In this document: positions 1-9,907 of the stretch, piece by piece
Layout of the letters: each line of letters opens with the position of its first letter
Position numbering within the stretch: the stretch's first letter is position 1
NCBI GenBank assembly: GCA_016783145.1
Contig: JADHXD010000002.1
Span: forward strand, 1-64,000
Source: Anaerolineae bacterium
Lineage (GTDB): Bacteria; Chloroflexota; Anaerolineae; JAFGEY01
Direction: 5' to 3'
Length of the DNA: 64,000 bases
The notes under the pieces: generated by a model
The model's input: only the letters and a program-made list of their open reading frames with translations
The model's database searches: none
Told to the model about the DNA's origin: nothing
Translations under genes and position numbers: made by a program

Positions 1-283
1 GCAAAATGGCCTGAAACCATAGGTTTTGCCCGGTTTTCAAACGAAAAACGGCTGTTCTGAGACCACCCGCCCGGAAAAACCTTCAGAGCGTTTCAAAAAC
101 TGTCAATCTAACTTCCCGGGGTTCTGAACCATGCCCAGTTGACGCTGTCGGAAGCTTCTAGCGGCATTTGTTCTGTCCACCTCGGCTTCTGAGTCGTGTT
201 GGTGCATTGAGGGCACCCCTGGCGCTCGACAGACCCTCCAGACAGCTCTCTGACACCAACTCAGGGCGCCACGGGGCTCTACC

Positions 284-712
284 ATGGACGATTCACAGAC
301 ACGTACCTTCCCAGGTCGATTTGACATGCTGTCCGCTATCTGCGAGTTTGTCACCGCTGCCGCTCGGGACGCCGGACTTTGTGAGCATGCTGTCTATGAC
401 GTTCAGATAGCGGTCGATGAGGCGTGCAGCAACATCATCGAACACGCCTACGGTGGCGAGGGACGCGGCTCCATCGAGTGCACCTGTCGGGTCAACCATA
501 GAGGACTGACCATTGTCCTCCTCGACCAGGGCCGGCCATTCGACCCGCAGCGCGCGACAGACCCAGACCTCTGCTGCAGTCTGCAAGACCGCACAGAAGG
601 AGGTCTGGGTCTATATTTTATCCGTCGTCTGATGGACCAGGTCCACTTTGAGTTCTCCCCAGGCTCGGGCAACGTACTGACTATGTCCAAACTCAGGAAA
701 GCAGCACCTTGA
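284..712 (+). CDS. RsbW-like anti-sigma factor / HATPase_c domain serine kinase
   Basis: 142 aa; HATPase motifs (AVDEACSNIIEHAYGG, LLDQGRPFDP, GGLGLYFIRRLMDQV); directly followed by SpoIIE phosphatase gene. Confidence 0.88.
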   Translation: MDDSQTRTFPGRFDMLSAICEFVTAAARDAGLCEHAVYDVQIAVDEACSNIIEHAYGGEGRGSIECTCRVNHRGLTIVLLDQGRPFDPQRATDPDLCCSLQDRTEGGLGLYFIRRLMDQVHFEFSPGSGNVLTMSKLRKAAP

Positions 713-3700
713 GCCATCAAGTCCATCAGGCTGCTCTACCACTGTGGGAACTGGTCCTCGGCCTGAGCGAACGCTTGATGAACGAGACCGAGGTCAGTGC
801 CCAGTACGAACTCATCCTGGAAACGGTCGTTCAGATAACCGGCGGAGACGTAGACCTCTGGTTCTCCCAGAGATACCTGCGGCCTTTCGCACCGGACGCC
901 GCAGAATCACTTCTCTCTCCGCCACTCTCCGATCTGATGCGTCGCGCACTCGACGCCAGGAAAATGTGTTGCGACGCAGAGGGTCCCCGCGCAGCCGCAC
1001 CGGCAGTTGCAGTCCCTCTGATCGCGCGCGAGAACATCATAGGCGTATTGCAGGTCAGGCGACCTGGTGGTCCCCTCTTCCAAGAGGCTGAGCTCAAGTT
1101 GCTGGCCTCCTTGGCTGCCCAGTCAGCGATCGTCCTCCACGCCACGCATCAGGAAGCCGTGGAACAGTGGCAGAGCGAGCAGCTCGCGCTGGTCAGCAAG
1201 GTCAGTGCTCAGGTCGCCAATGTCCTCGACCTGCAGGAGCTCTCCCGTCGAGTGACCGATCTCATCCTCCGCACGTTCACCTACTACTATGTGGCTCTCT
1301 TTGTCCTTGAAGCGGAGAGCCCTGTCTTGCGGTGCAAGGCCAGCGCCGGCCCTGACCGAGATGGGGCCGAACCAGGAGAGCTCCTCACCAACCTGGAGAT
1401 TCACCTGGGCGAAGGGATCATCGGCCACGTCGCTCAGACCGGCGAGGAGATCCTCGCCAACAATGTCAGTGAGGAGCCGCGCTATCGCCACCTTGACTCG
1501 CTGCCCGAGACCCGTTCAGAGGTGGCCCTCCCTCTAAAGATCGAAGGCCGCGTGCTGGGCGTCTTGGATGTGCAGAGCGATCGCAGCGAGGACTTTCACG
1601 AGGTGGACCTGCTGGTCCTCCGCTCTCTGGCAGAAAACATATCGATTGCGCTGGAGCACGCTCAGTTGTACAGCGATCTGCACCGCCGAGCGGAGCAGAT
1701 CACCATTCTGTCAGAAGTCAGCCGTGCCGTAACCTCCTTCATCGACCTGGAAGCGCTCCTCGATGAGGTCGCGGCGCTGATCCAGCGCAGGTTTGGCTAC
1801 CCGTTCGTGCACCTTCTGACCGTGGACCTTACCCGAGGGCAAGTCATCTACCGGGCCGGGACGGTCACGTACGGCACGGCCTCTGAGACGGCTAGGCCAT
1901 CCCTTGGCTTGGAAGCCCCGGATGACATTATGTCTTGGGTCGTTCTTCACGGCGAGACAGCTCTGGTTGACCCCGTGAGCGGCGACCCGCGGTGCCCGTC
2001 CACCACGCTGCGGTCCCAGAGCGTGCAGTCCGAGTTGGCTGTCCCCCTTGTGTTTGGCAGCAGGGTATTGGGCGTCCTCGATGTGCAGAGCGATCGTCGC
2101 CACGCCTTTGACTCGGATGATCGCGCGCTCTTTGAGGCCCTGGCTGACAGCATAGCCATCGGTGTCCGCAATGCGAATCTGTATCGCGCCGAGCGATGGC
2201 GGCGCCAGGTTGCCGACAGCATGCGAGGCGTGGCCAGCATGCTATCGGCCGATGTGGTTGTTGAGGATGTGTTGAGCGCCATCCTCCAGGAGCTGGAACG
2301 CGCCCTGCCCTGTGATCTGGCGGCCATCTGCCTGCTGGAGGAGGAAGATCTGTACGTCGCTGCCAGCAGGGGGGAAGAGGCCAGCCCACAGGTCAGTGCC
2401 TTTCGCTCTGACGCGAATCTCTGGCTCGCGCACGCTCTGAGTGCTGATCAGCCGATCATCCGATCGGCTGATTCCCCTATCGACCCGCTTGCTGCCGCAA
2501 AGGGGTTCCCTGCTGACTACTCGGCAATTGCCGCCCCACTTCGGACTGGCCTCAGGCAGCTTGGACTCCTGATCTTGGCTGATCGGGATGCTAGACGGTA
2601 CGGGGCGGAGTCCAGGGTGATTATGGCTGCCTTTGCCAGCTATGCATCTGTGGCCATTGAGAACGCGCGCATGTACCAGGCGTCTCAGGAGCAGGCACTG
2701 ATCGCAGAAATCATGCTCCAGGTTGCAGAAGCCACCCAGTCGCTGGCGACACTCAACGATGTGCTTGAGACCGTGGTTCGCCTGGTCCCTATGCTGGTCG
2801 GTGCGGACCGTTGTGCCATCCTCCTGCGGGATCAGGTCGCTGGGGCTTTCTTGCCCGCTGCGGCGTACGGGCTCAACGCTTCACAGCAGGACACGTTCTT
2901 CCTGTGGCGCATAGACCGTGAGGACAGCGCTGCGTTTGGCGAAATGTCTCTCTCCAAGTCGCCCATCGTCTGCTACGAGCTGGGGTCAGACCCCGACCCC
3001 CTATACTCTGCCGTCTCGGCGTTGGGCTTCTCCTCGTTGCTGGCACTCCCCCTCCTCGCCCAGGGCGAGATGCTGGGCGCGATGCTGGCGGACCTGCAGG
3101 CGGGCCAGCCAGGAAGTCGTATGTTGGAGACCCGCTACGGCGAGAGATTGGCCGTACTTCAGGGGATCGCCCATCAGGCTGCCGCCGCGGTCGAGAACGC
3201 CGTGCTACGCGAGGCACAGCAGGAAGAAGCCTACGTGTCCACTGCTCTGCTCCAGGTTGCGCAGACGGTGGCCACACTCAGCGACCTTGGTGACATCCTG
3301 GCGGCGATCGTTCGTATCACGCCCATCCTGGTTGGCGTCGAGCGCTGCGTTCTCTTTCTGTGGGAGGACGAGCAGGCCTGCTTCAGAGCATCGCATACCT
3401 ATGGGATCTCGCGGGACGCAGAACTTGGCCTTTTCAGTCAACGCTACTCTTCCGGAGACTTTGGCATCCTTGATGCTGTGCGAGAGCGCGGCAGCCTGGT
3501 TGTTCACCCATATGAAGTGCGGTCAGATGTCCTTTCCGGCACAGAGCAGTTCATGCCAACCGACTTTGCTGTCCTGATAGGCGCTGTTGCAGACCGCGCG
3601 ACCAGTCGCACGCTGATGGGTTTCCCCCTCTCAATCAAAGGCGACATCCTCGGCGTAATGGTCCTGGACGAGGCCGAAGACTACCAAGGCTCTCGTGAGA

Positions 3701-4611
3701 GGCGGCTCGAGATCATTACCGGGATCGCGCAGCAAGCCGCTCTGGCGCTGCAACATGAACAGCTCCAACAGGAGAGACTCGTGCGGGAGCGACTTGAGCG
3801 AGAGCTTCAGCTCGCGCACGAGATCCAGCAAACCTTCATTCCAGACCAGCTCCCCAGCCTACCCGGCTGGGAGCTGGCCGCTGTCTGGCGGGCGGCTCGA
3901 CAGGTGGCCGGAGACTTCTATGACCTGCTCGATTTGCCCGATGGACGGATGGGGCTCCTGGTCGCTGACGTGGCAGACAAGGGCATGCCAGCGGCCCTTT
4001 TCATGGTGTTGACACGGACCCTGATCCGAGCCGCAGCCCTGGAGAACGCTTCACCATCGGCCGCCCTGGCCCGGGTAAATGACCTGCTTGTGCCTGATGC
4101 CCAACACGGGATGTTCGTGACGGCGTTCTACGCAGTGCTGTCCCTGGACACAGGCGCCCTGACCTATGCCAATGCCGGGCATAACTGCCCCCTGCTGCTG
4201 CGGTCAGGGGCACGCACAGTGGAAGAGCTGAGCAAGGGAGGAATGGCCCTCGGAGTGCTGGAAGGGGAACGTATGAAAGAGCACTCGACAGTGCTCGAAC
4301 CGGGCGACTGTGTGGTGTTCTACACAGATGGGGTTACGGAGGCATACTCTCCAGAACAGGGCCTGTACGGAGATGACCAATTCCGGCTAGTGATCGAGGC
4401 ATCTGCAGGCCGTTCAGCGCAGGCTGTGCTTGAGGCCATCGACCGATCCGTCCTTGCACATATGGGCTCTGCACCCCCCTCTGATGACCTGACTCTTATG
4501 GTGCTGCGCCGAGAGGCGATCGCTGACCCGCCCCAGCCGACAGCGACCGGTCAGCGAAAGGTGGGAACCGGCTCAGAGACTCATTCAGTGTCTGGCTCCG
4601 GCAAAGCCTGA
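709..4611 (+). CDS. Multi-GAF (about six) PP2C/SpoIIE-type protein serine phosphatase
   Basis: 1300 aa; repeated GAF-like units followed by C-terminal PP2C motifs (AGDFYDLLDLPDGRMGLLVADVADKGMPAALFM, YANAGHNCPLLL, DCVVFYTDGVTEA); TTG start overlaps preceding stop. Confidence 0.9.
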   Translation: MSHQVHQAALPLWELVLGLSERLMNETEVSAQYELILETVVQITGGDVDLWFSQRYLRPFAPDAAESLLSPPLSDLMRRALDARKMCCDAEGPRAAAPAVAVPLIARENIIGVLQVRRPGGPLFQEAELKLLASLAAQSAIVLHATHQEAVEQWQSEQLALVSKVSAQVANVLDLQELSRRVTDLILRTFTYYYVALFVLEAESPVLRCKASAGPDRDGAEPGELLTNLEIHLGEGIIGHVAQTGEEILANNVSEEPRYRHLDSLPETRSEVALPLKIEGRVLGVLDVQSDRSEDFHEVDLLVLRSLAENISIALEHAQLYSDLHRRAEQITILSEVSRAVTSFIDLEALLDEVAALIQRRFGYPFVHLLTVDLTRGQVIYRAGTVTYGTASETARPSLGLEAPDDIMSWVVLHGETALVDPVSGDPRCPSTTLRSQSVQSELAVPLVFGSRVLGVLDVQSDRRHAFDSDDRALFEALADSIAIGVRNANLYRAERWRRQVADSMRGVASMLSADVVVEDVLSAILQELERALPCDLAAICLLEEEDLYVAASRGEEASPQVSAFRSDANLWLAHALSADQPIIRSADSPIDPLAAAKGFPADYSAIAAPLRTGLRQLGLLILADRDARRYGAESRVIMAAFASYASVAIENARMYQASQEQALIAEIMLQVAEATQSLATLNDVLETVVRLVPMLVGADRCAILLRDQVAGAFLPAAAYGLNASQQDTFFLWRIDREDSAAFGEMSLSKSPIVCYELGSDPDPLYSAVSALGFSSLLALPLLAQGEMLGAMLADLQAGQPGSRMLETRYGERLAVLQGIAHQAAAAVENAVLREAQQEEAYVSTALLQVAQTVATLSDLGDILAAIVRITPILVGVERCVLFLWEDEQACFRASHTYGISRDAELGLFSQRYSSGDFGILDAVRERGSLVVHPYEVRSDVLSGTEQFMPTDFAVLIGAVADRATSRTLMGFPLSIKGDILGVMVLDEAEDYQGSRERRLEIITGIAQQAALALQHEQLQQERLVRERLERELQLAHEIQQTFIPDQLPSLPGWELAAVWRAARQVAGDFYDLLDLPDGRMGLLVADVADKGMPAALFMVLTRTLIRAAALENASPSAALARVNDLLVPDAQHGMFVTAFYAVLSLDTGALTYANAGHNCPLLLRSGARTVEELSKGGMALGVLEGERMKEHSTVLEPGDCVVFYTDGVTEAYSPEQGLYGDDQFRLVIEASAGRSAQAVLEAIDRSVLAHMGSAPPSDDLTLMVLRREAIADPPQPTATGQRKVGTGSETHSVSGSGKA

Positions 4612-7600
4612 GCGGCATGCGCCGCGCGGATCGCGCGGTGTAGAGGGATGTTCTCGAGATAGGTACGGCGGAACGGACTGGAGGGCGGGATCAGGCCGTG
4701 TTTGCGCATCATCTCGTCGTAGGCCATCTGCAGGTACTCCAGTGCTTCCTCCTGGCTCCCGGTCGCCGCCAGGGCGTTGGCGTGGCGGAACAGGATCTCC
4801 TCGCTGAGGCATTCGATGATCTGGACCCCTCCCAATGACTGGCAGAGATCGAGTGCCGCGCGAGATGCACTCAACGCGTTCTGGCGATGCACTTCTGCCT
4901 CCAGCTCATCAACGGCGTGCTCTGCCAGGCCAAGATGTGCCGCTGATGCCTCGCAGTCTGCGGCCATCACGTACTGTCGGGAAAGCATCGGCTTTTCCCT
5001 CACCAGCCGGCGCGCCTCGTCTGCGCATCGCAGGACCTCGTGCAGGTGAGCCGGGTCATCCAGAGCGCAGTAGAGACTAGCCGAGACAAGGGCAAGCCCG
5101 ACGTGTCCAATGTCCCATACGGTCAGCCCACAGATGCGCCGTGCTCGCTCAAGGATTTGCAGCGCCCGTTCAGCCTCGCCTTGCGCAGTCAGGATCTGGA
5201 TCATGCGCAGGAGCACAAACAGCTCGCCCGTGTCCCCCTCCTGTCGTTTTCTTGAGGTCTCAAGCATCTCCCAGGCGGCCTCATAGTCTCCCAGGAATAC
5301 CCCCTGTGCCTCCCCGCAGGATGTCAGAGAGATGGACTCACGCACGTAATATCCAATCTCACGGCTTATGGCCAGCTTCTTCTGATGGCATTCCAGCAGC
5401 AGCCGGTGATAGTCACCGTTGCGCTCGTACTGCATGCCGATCAGGTCGAGAAGGTTCAATTCGGTCATCTTGTCTTCGAGCGCCTGACAGATGGGCAACG
5501 CAGCCTCCAGGTATTCCATGCTGCGCTCAGGTTCGTCCCAGGCAAGCACCCTTCCGATGCTGATGAGGATATTCACCTCGTACCGTTGGTCGCCAAGCTG
5601 CCGGGACAGCTCAAGAGCTTGCTCTGCATAGTCCCGTGCGTCTGGGTCATTGAGTCTGATGCGCTGACCGGCGATGGATAACAAGCTCTGCATCTCGCGT
5701 CGCTGGTCACCGAGTTTCCGCGCAAGATCCAGCGCCTGCTCGGCCAATGGGATGCCTGCCTCCAGCTCATCTTGGCTCTGCCAGCGTGCTACGCCAGGCT
5801 GCGAGAGCAGCGCGTCGATCAACCAGGCGGGGTCATCGGCCAATCGCTGTGCGAGCGGCAAAAGAGCGCGGGCGTCGGTCCATCCGGCCTCCTCGTCTCC
5901 CATCCAGAACAGAACCTGGCTGCGCCCATTGAGTACCTCGAACTGTTGAGCGCGGATGGCGTACAATCGGTCTTCATCCTCGGTCTGTGCTTCCGTCGCG
6001 TCCAGTAGTTCCAGGGCACGTGTATAGTGCCCCAGGGCCTCTGTGTTCGAGTAGATCTGTCTGGCCTGCTCAGCAGCCTGCACCGCATAGAACAGCTCTT
6101 TGTTTGCATCGCCCGCACACCGATAGTGATATGCGAGCAAGTCATAGTACCTTGGCAGCGCCCCCAACCCGAAAAAGTCCTCGAGACGTTCGGCCACCTG
6201 GAGGTGATACACCGCGCGCTGTGCGCTGAGGAGGCTCTCGTAGGCCGCATCGCGGATCAGGGTAGACTGAAACACGTACTCTGTCCCCAAGGCGGGCAGG
6301 TGTCGGCACTCGGCGATCAACTGCGCCCGCTGAAGGGCCATCAGGCGCTCATTCAGAGAGGCTCGGTCCTCGACAAGCTCCTGAAGCACGTTCGACCAGA
6401 ACACGCTTCCGATCACGGACGCCATCTGCAGCGTCTGTCGCTCTCCCAGGGATAGATCGTCCATCCGTGCCGAAAGCAGGCCACGCAAGGTGTCGGGGAG
6501 GTCGAGAGAGGTCACGGTTCGGGTGGCACGCCACTCGCCTGCGTCAGGCTCTCGCACCAGCACTCCCTGCATGATCAACGACTCGATCAGCTCCTCGATG
6601 TAGTATGGATTGCCCTCCGCCTTCTTGAGGATAAGGACACGTGTCTTCTGCGGAAGCGCTTGAGGGCCGATCAGGCGGTCGATCATCTCGCGGCTCTGCT
6701 CCTCATCCAGTGGAGCAAGTTGCAGCTCGGTCAGCCGCTGGGAATACCTGGCTCGTACGCGGTCGTGGAATTCCTTCAGCCTGGGATTGTGATCCAATCT
6801 GAACATCACGGCGCACAGGAGTGGCTCCTGCTCACACAACGTGAGACAGTACTCCAGCATCTCCAAGGAACTCGCATCCGCCCAGTGCACGTCCTCAAAG
6901 GTCAGCACCAGCGGAGTGCGCCGCGCCATAGCCATGGCCCAACTGCGCAGGGCGACCAGGAACTGCTGGTGCAGTCCCTCGGCATCGAGACGGCGGATCC
7001 GCTCGGCCAGTGCCTCGTCCAGGGGCAGCGAGAGCAAGGTCGCAAGGTAGGGAGAGTACTCGTTCTCCCGGGTGCCCCACAGTTGCTCAGATTCGCGATA
7101 CAGGAGATCACACATCTCCGGCTTGGGCTCTCCTCCGTGCATCCCGAGCCAACTCTGCAGCAGGTCTATCCACATCGAATAGGGCCGGGACTGCTCATAG
7201 GACCTGCAGCGTCCTTGCAGCCAGGTCAGCATCGGGAAAACCTGCTTTGGGTCATCGCTGCCCTGGGTTTTTGCCAACAGAGCGAGGTCGCGCAGGTCTT
7301 GCTGGCGCACGTGAGCAGCCAGGTGAGACTTGCCCATGCCCTCGTTCCCCGTCAGCAAAACGACCGACCCTCGGCCTGCACGCACTTGCCCAAGGCAGCT
7401 CTTCAAGGCCTCGCCTTGCTCGTCGCGTCCGATCAGGAGAGACGGGAGCCCGTACGTTTCCAGACGAAGGGACCGGCTGACGTCAGCCTTTGGCGCGAGG
7501 GGTCGGAACACCGCCAACGGCTGGCTGATCCCTTTCACAGAGATCTCGCCCAGGTCCTCCCACTCGAACTGTGACCGAACCAGACGGTACGTGCTTTCTG

Positions 7601-8432
7601 TGACCAGTACCGTGCCTGGCTCAGCCGCAGTCTCCATGCGTGCAGCAAGGGCCACGGCTCCTCCCATCGCCGTGTCCTCACTGTAATGGCTGCGGTCCCC
7701 GATACTGGCAACGATCACCTCTCCTGTGTTCACCCCGACGCGGAGAGATAGCTCAATGTCTCTATGTTCAGCCAGGTCGGCAGCGTAGAGCTTGATCGAG
7801 GACTGCATCGCCAACGCGGCCAGTACCGCTCGCTCGGGATCGTCCTCGTGAGCCAGCGATGTGCCAAAGAAGGCCACCAATCCATCACCTCGGAACTGGT
7901 CCACCTCCCCGCCAAAGCGATAGATGTCGTTCTCTAGGATCTGGAAGACGTGGTTCATAATCTCGACCCATGCTTCCGTGCCTATCTGCTCCATCAGATC
8001 CGTAGAGCGCAAGACGTCGGCAAGGATCACGGTAGCATGGCGACGTTCGCCCTCAAGCTGCGCGAGCGAAGAGTGCGAGAGGGGCGGACGTCGACTTCCG
8101 AGAAGAAGCCTTGATGCCGTTCCTTCTTCCTGAGACGATGGCTCGACAGAGGATGCGCCCGCGGTCCCAGTCAGCGCGGCATGACCGGCATCTCTCCCGG
8201 TCTCCTGGACCGTACGCGACCCGCACGTGCCGCAGTAGCGGTGGTCGGCAGGGTATACAGACCCGCACTCGGGACATGCCACTGGGAGTTGCACACCGCA
8301 CATTCCACAGTAGCGGAAGCCTGGCGGGTTGCCGAAACCGCAGTCAGGGCATACGGACGGCAGGATGGCGCCACACATGCCACAGAATCCCATGCCTGGC
8401 GGTCCATCAAAACCGCATCGTGGGCAGTTCAT
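4581..8432 (-). CDS. Class III adenylate/guanylate cyclase domain + AAA ATPase + TPR protein with N-terminal zinc ribbons
   Basis: 1283 aa; three CxxCG...CGxCG ribbons, cyclase core (ATVILADVLRSTDLMEQIG, FRGDGLVAFFG), P-loop GNEGMGKS, TPR-like C-terminus; converges on and overlaps preceding gene by 31 bp. Confidence 0.9.
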   Translation of the reverse strand: MNCPRCGFDGPPGMGFCGMCGAILPSVCPDCGFGNPPGFRYCGMCGVQLPVACPECGSVYPADHRYCGTCGSRTVQETGRDAGHAALTGTAGASSVEPSSQEEGTASRLLLGSRRPPLSHSSLAQLEGERRHATVILADVLRSTDLMEQIGTEAWVEIMNHVFQILENDIYRFGGEVDQFRGDGLVAFFGTSLAHEDDPERAVLAALAMQSSIKLYAADLAEHRDIELSLRVGVNTGEVIVASIGDRSHYSEDTAMGGAVALAARMETAAEPGTVLVTESTYRLVRSQFEWEDLGEISVKGISQPLAVFRPLAPKADVSRSLRLETYGLPSLLIGRDEQGEALKSCLGQVRAGRGSVVLLTGNEGMGKSHLAAHVRQQDLRDLALLAKTQGSDDPKQVFPMLTWLQGRCRSYEQSRPYSMWIDLLQSWLGMHGGEPKPEMCDLLYRESEQLWGTRENEYSPYLATLLSLPLDEALAERIRRLDAEGLHQQFLVALRSWAMAMARRTPLVLTFEDVHWADASSLEMLEYCLTLCEQEPLLCAVMFRLDHNPRLKEFHDRVRARYSQRLTELQLAPLDEEQSREMIDRLIGPQALPQKTRVLILKKAEGNPYYIEELIESLIMQGVLVREPDAGEWRATRTVTSLDLPDTLRGLLSARMDDLSLGERQTLQMASVIGSVFWSNVLQELVEDRASLNERLMALQRAQLIAECRHLPALGTEYVFQSTLIRDAAYESLLSAQRAVYHLQVAERLEDFFGLGALPRYYDLLAYHYRCAGDANKELFYAVQAAEQARQIYSNTEALGHYTRALELLDATEAQTEDEDRLYAIRAQQFEVLNGRSQVLFWMGDEEAGWTDARALLPLAQRLADDPAWLIDALLSQPGVARWQSQDELEAGIPLAEQALDLARKLGDQRREMQSLLSIAGQRIRLNDPDARDYAEQALELSRQLGDQRYEVNILISIGRVLAWDEPERSMEYLEAALPICQALEDKMTELNLLDLIGMQYERNGDYHRLLLECHQKKLAISREIGYYVRESISLTSCGEAQGVFLGDYEAAWEMLETSRKRQEGDTGELFVLLRMIQILTAQGEAERALQILERARRICGLTVWDIGHVGLALVSASLYCALDDPAHLHEVLRCADEARRLVREKPMLSRQYVMAADCEASAAHLGLAEHAVDELEAEVHRQNALSASRAALDLCQSLGGVQIIECLSEEILFRHANALAATGSQEEALEYLQMAYDEMMRKHGLIPPSSPFRRTYLENIPLHRAIRAAHAAQALPEPDTE

Positions 8433-8468
8433 CTCAGCACCTCTCGACAGCCTTCGCTCGTGCCAGCA

Positions 8469-9638
8469 CTAGGCGGGCAGCCTGATTGCTGCATCCCGCT
8501 CGGCCGACTCGACGATCGCCGCCACCACCTGCGTCTGCCGCAGGCCGTCGATGCCGGTGGGCAATGGCCCGTACCTGTCCCAGGAGGAGGGCGTCAGTGT
8601 GTCCTCGAGCACTGCATCCACGGCACTCCTTACCACGCGCCACGAGTCTAGGGGAGCGGCAAACGCTTCCAGGCCGTACCTCAGGTCACCTCCTCCAGCC
8701 TTCAGTTCTCCAGCCGTCGGGTCGGGCCGGTGCAGCAGCGCCCGCACGTTGATCCCTTCGCCAGCGAGGTCGTTTTGAAATGCGAACAGCTCGTGCGGCG
8801 ACAGGCGTTCACTGACATTGGCGCGCCAGCCCTCAACCTCACCAAACCCAGGGCGCTTGATATAGGACAGCGAACCCTCTGAGCCCGAGAACGAGAGCGC
8901 AAACTCGACCAGCCCATCGATGTGTTTGATCCACTCAGCCTTGACTCTGAACTTGGCGCCACTGTCGAACGTCAGAAACGCATCATACAGATCTGGCGTG
9001 TACCCTAACACCCTGCGCTGCGAGATCGCATACACGTCGGACACCTCTGACGGAGAGAGCACCCACCGTAAAAAGTCCACCACGTGGCTCAGCAAAAAGT
9101 GGGCGGTGGACGATGCCCCAACCCAATCCTTGGTTCTCGCGCCCCACATGCGCGTCGGAACGGAGATGTTGTCATCCAGGTGTACGTCCCCGTAGATGAC
9201 TTGGCCCAAGAGGCCGCGCTGGATAACCTGGTATGTTGCGCGATCGAGGGCGGATCCGCGGTTGGCATAGTTGACAAACATGCGCGCCCCGGCACGTTCG
9301 GCCGCCTCGAACATCTCTTCGGCATCCGCTGTTATCGTGGCCATCGGCTTCTCTAGAATGATCGTCGGCGCGCCAGCCCGGATCGCCGCAAGCACAGGGT
9401 CCTTGTGGAAAGCATCCGGCGTGGCCACGACGACAATGTCCAGCGTTTGATCTTTCAGCATCGACACATAGTCTTCATAGGGCTGAGCGCCTACTTGACT
9501 GCCGATTTCTCGCGCTCTGTCGCCGCGAATATCGGCGACGGCCACTACCTTTGTCTCTGAGTGCTTCTCAAGGAACCGAACATGTTGGCTGCCCAGAATA
9601 CCCAGGCCGATGACTCCGGTCTTTAGTTGTTCGCTCAT
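8469..9638 (-). CDS. Gfo/Idh/MocA family oxidoreductase
   Basis: Internal start MSEQLKTGVIGLGILGSQHVRFLEKH (Rossmann GxGxxG), EKPM motif; upstream part of 523-aa ORF not Gfo-like. Confidence 0.9.
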   Translation of the reverse strand: MSEQLKTGVIGLGILGSQHVRFLEKHSETKVVAVADIRGDRAREIGSQVGAQPYEDYVSMLKDQTLDIVVVATPDAFHKDPVLAAIRAGAPTIILEKPMATITADAEEMFEAAERAGARMFVNYANRGSALDRATYQVIQRGLLGQVIYGDVHLDDNISVPTRMWGARTKDWVGASSTAHFLLSHVVDFLRWVLSPSEVSDVYAISQRRVLGYTPDLYDAFLTFDSGAKFRVKAEWIKHIDGLVEFALSFSGSEGSLSYIKRPGFGEVEGWRANVSERLSPHELFAFQNDLAGEGINVRALLHRPDPTAGELKAGGGDLRYGLEAFAAPLDSWRVVRSAVDAVLEDTLTPSSWDRYGPLPTGIDGLRQTQVVAAIVESAERDAAIRLPA

Positions 9639-9847
9639 TTTTCCTCCCAGACGCCACAGTCCACCCCGCAGGGCGGGTGTCCGTGGACTGCCAGCGTCCA
9701 TCCTCCTTTCAAGCTTGGCCGAGAAATCCATACTCTGAGAACAGACGAAGCGCGAGCAAGACATGGGATGTTGCGCACAGAACAGGGACGATACGCACGG
9801 ATTATACACCAACTCGGCGATTTCCGAAAACAATGACATATGGTATA

Positions 9848-9869
9848 CTGTTCCCGCACTGCGGAACAG
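9848..9869. promoter_or_regulatory. Inverted repeat CTGTTCC-N8-GGAACAG overlapping the start region of a TATACT -10 promoter
   Basis: Perfect 7-bp arms in the divergent intergenic region between Gfo/Idh and URO-D genes; TATACT at 9844-9849. Confidence 0.45.
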
Positions 9870-9907
9870 GTTTGACAGACAGCGGCCGCACGTGATCTGG
9901 GGAGGCG

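Noticed and set aside
1-283. Short inverted repeats (GCAAAA...TTTTGC, AAACC-ATA-GGTTT) at the left edge
   Set aside because: Short arms and window truncation; cannot be distinguished from chance.
6660-7574. 304-aa plus-strand ORF
   Set aside because: Antisense to the cyclase/AAA/TPR gene with no domain signature.
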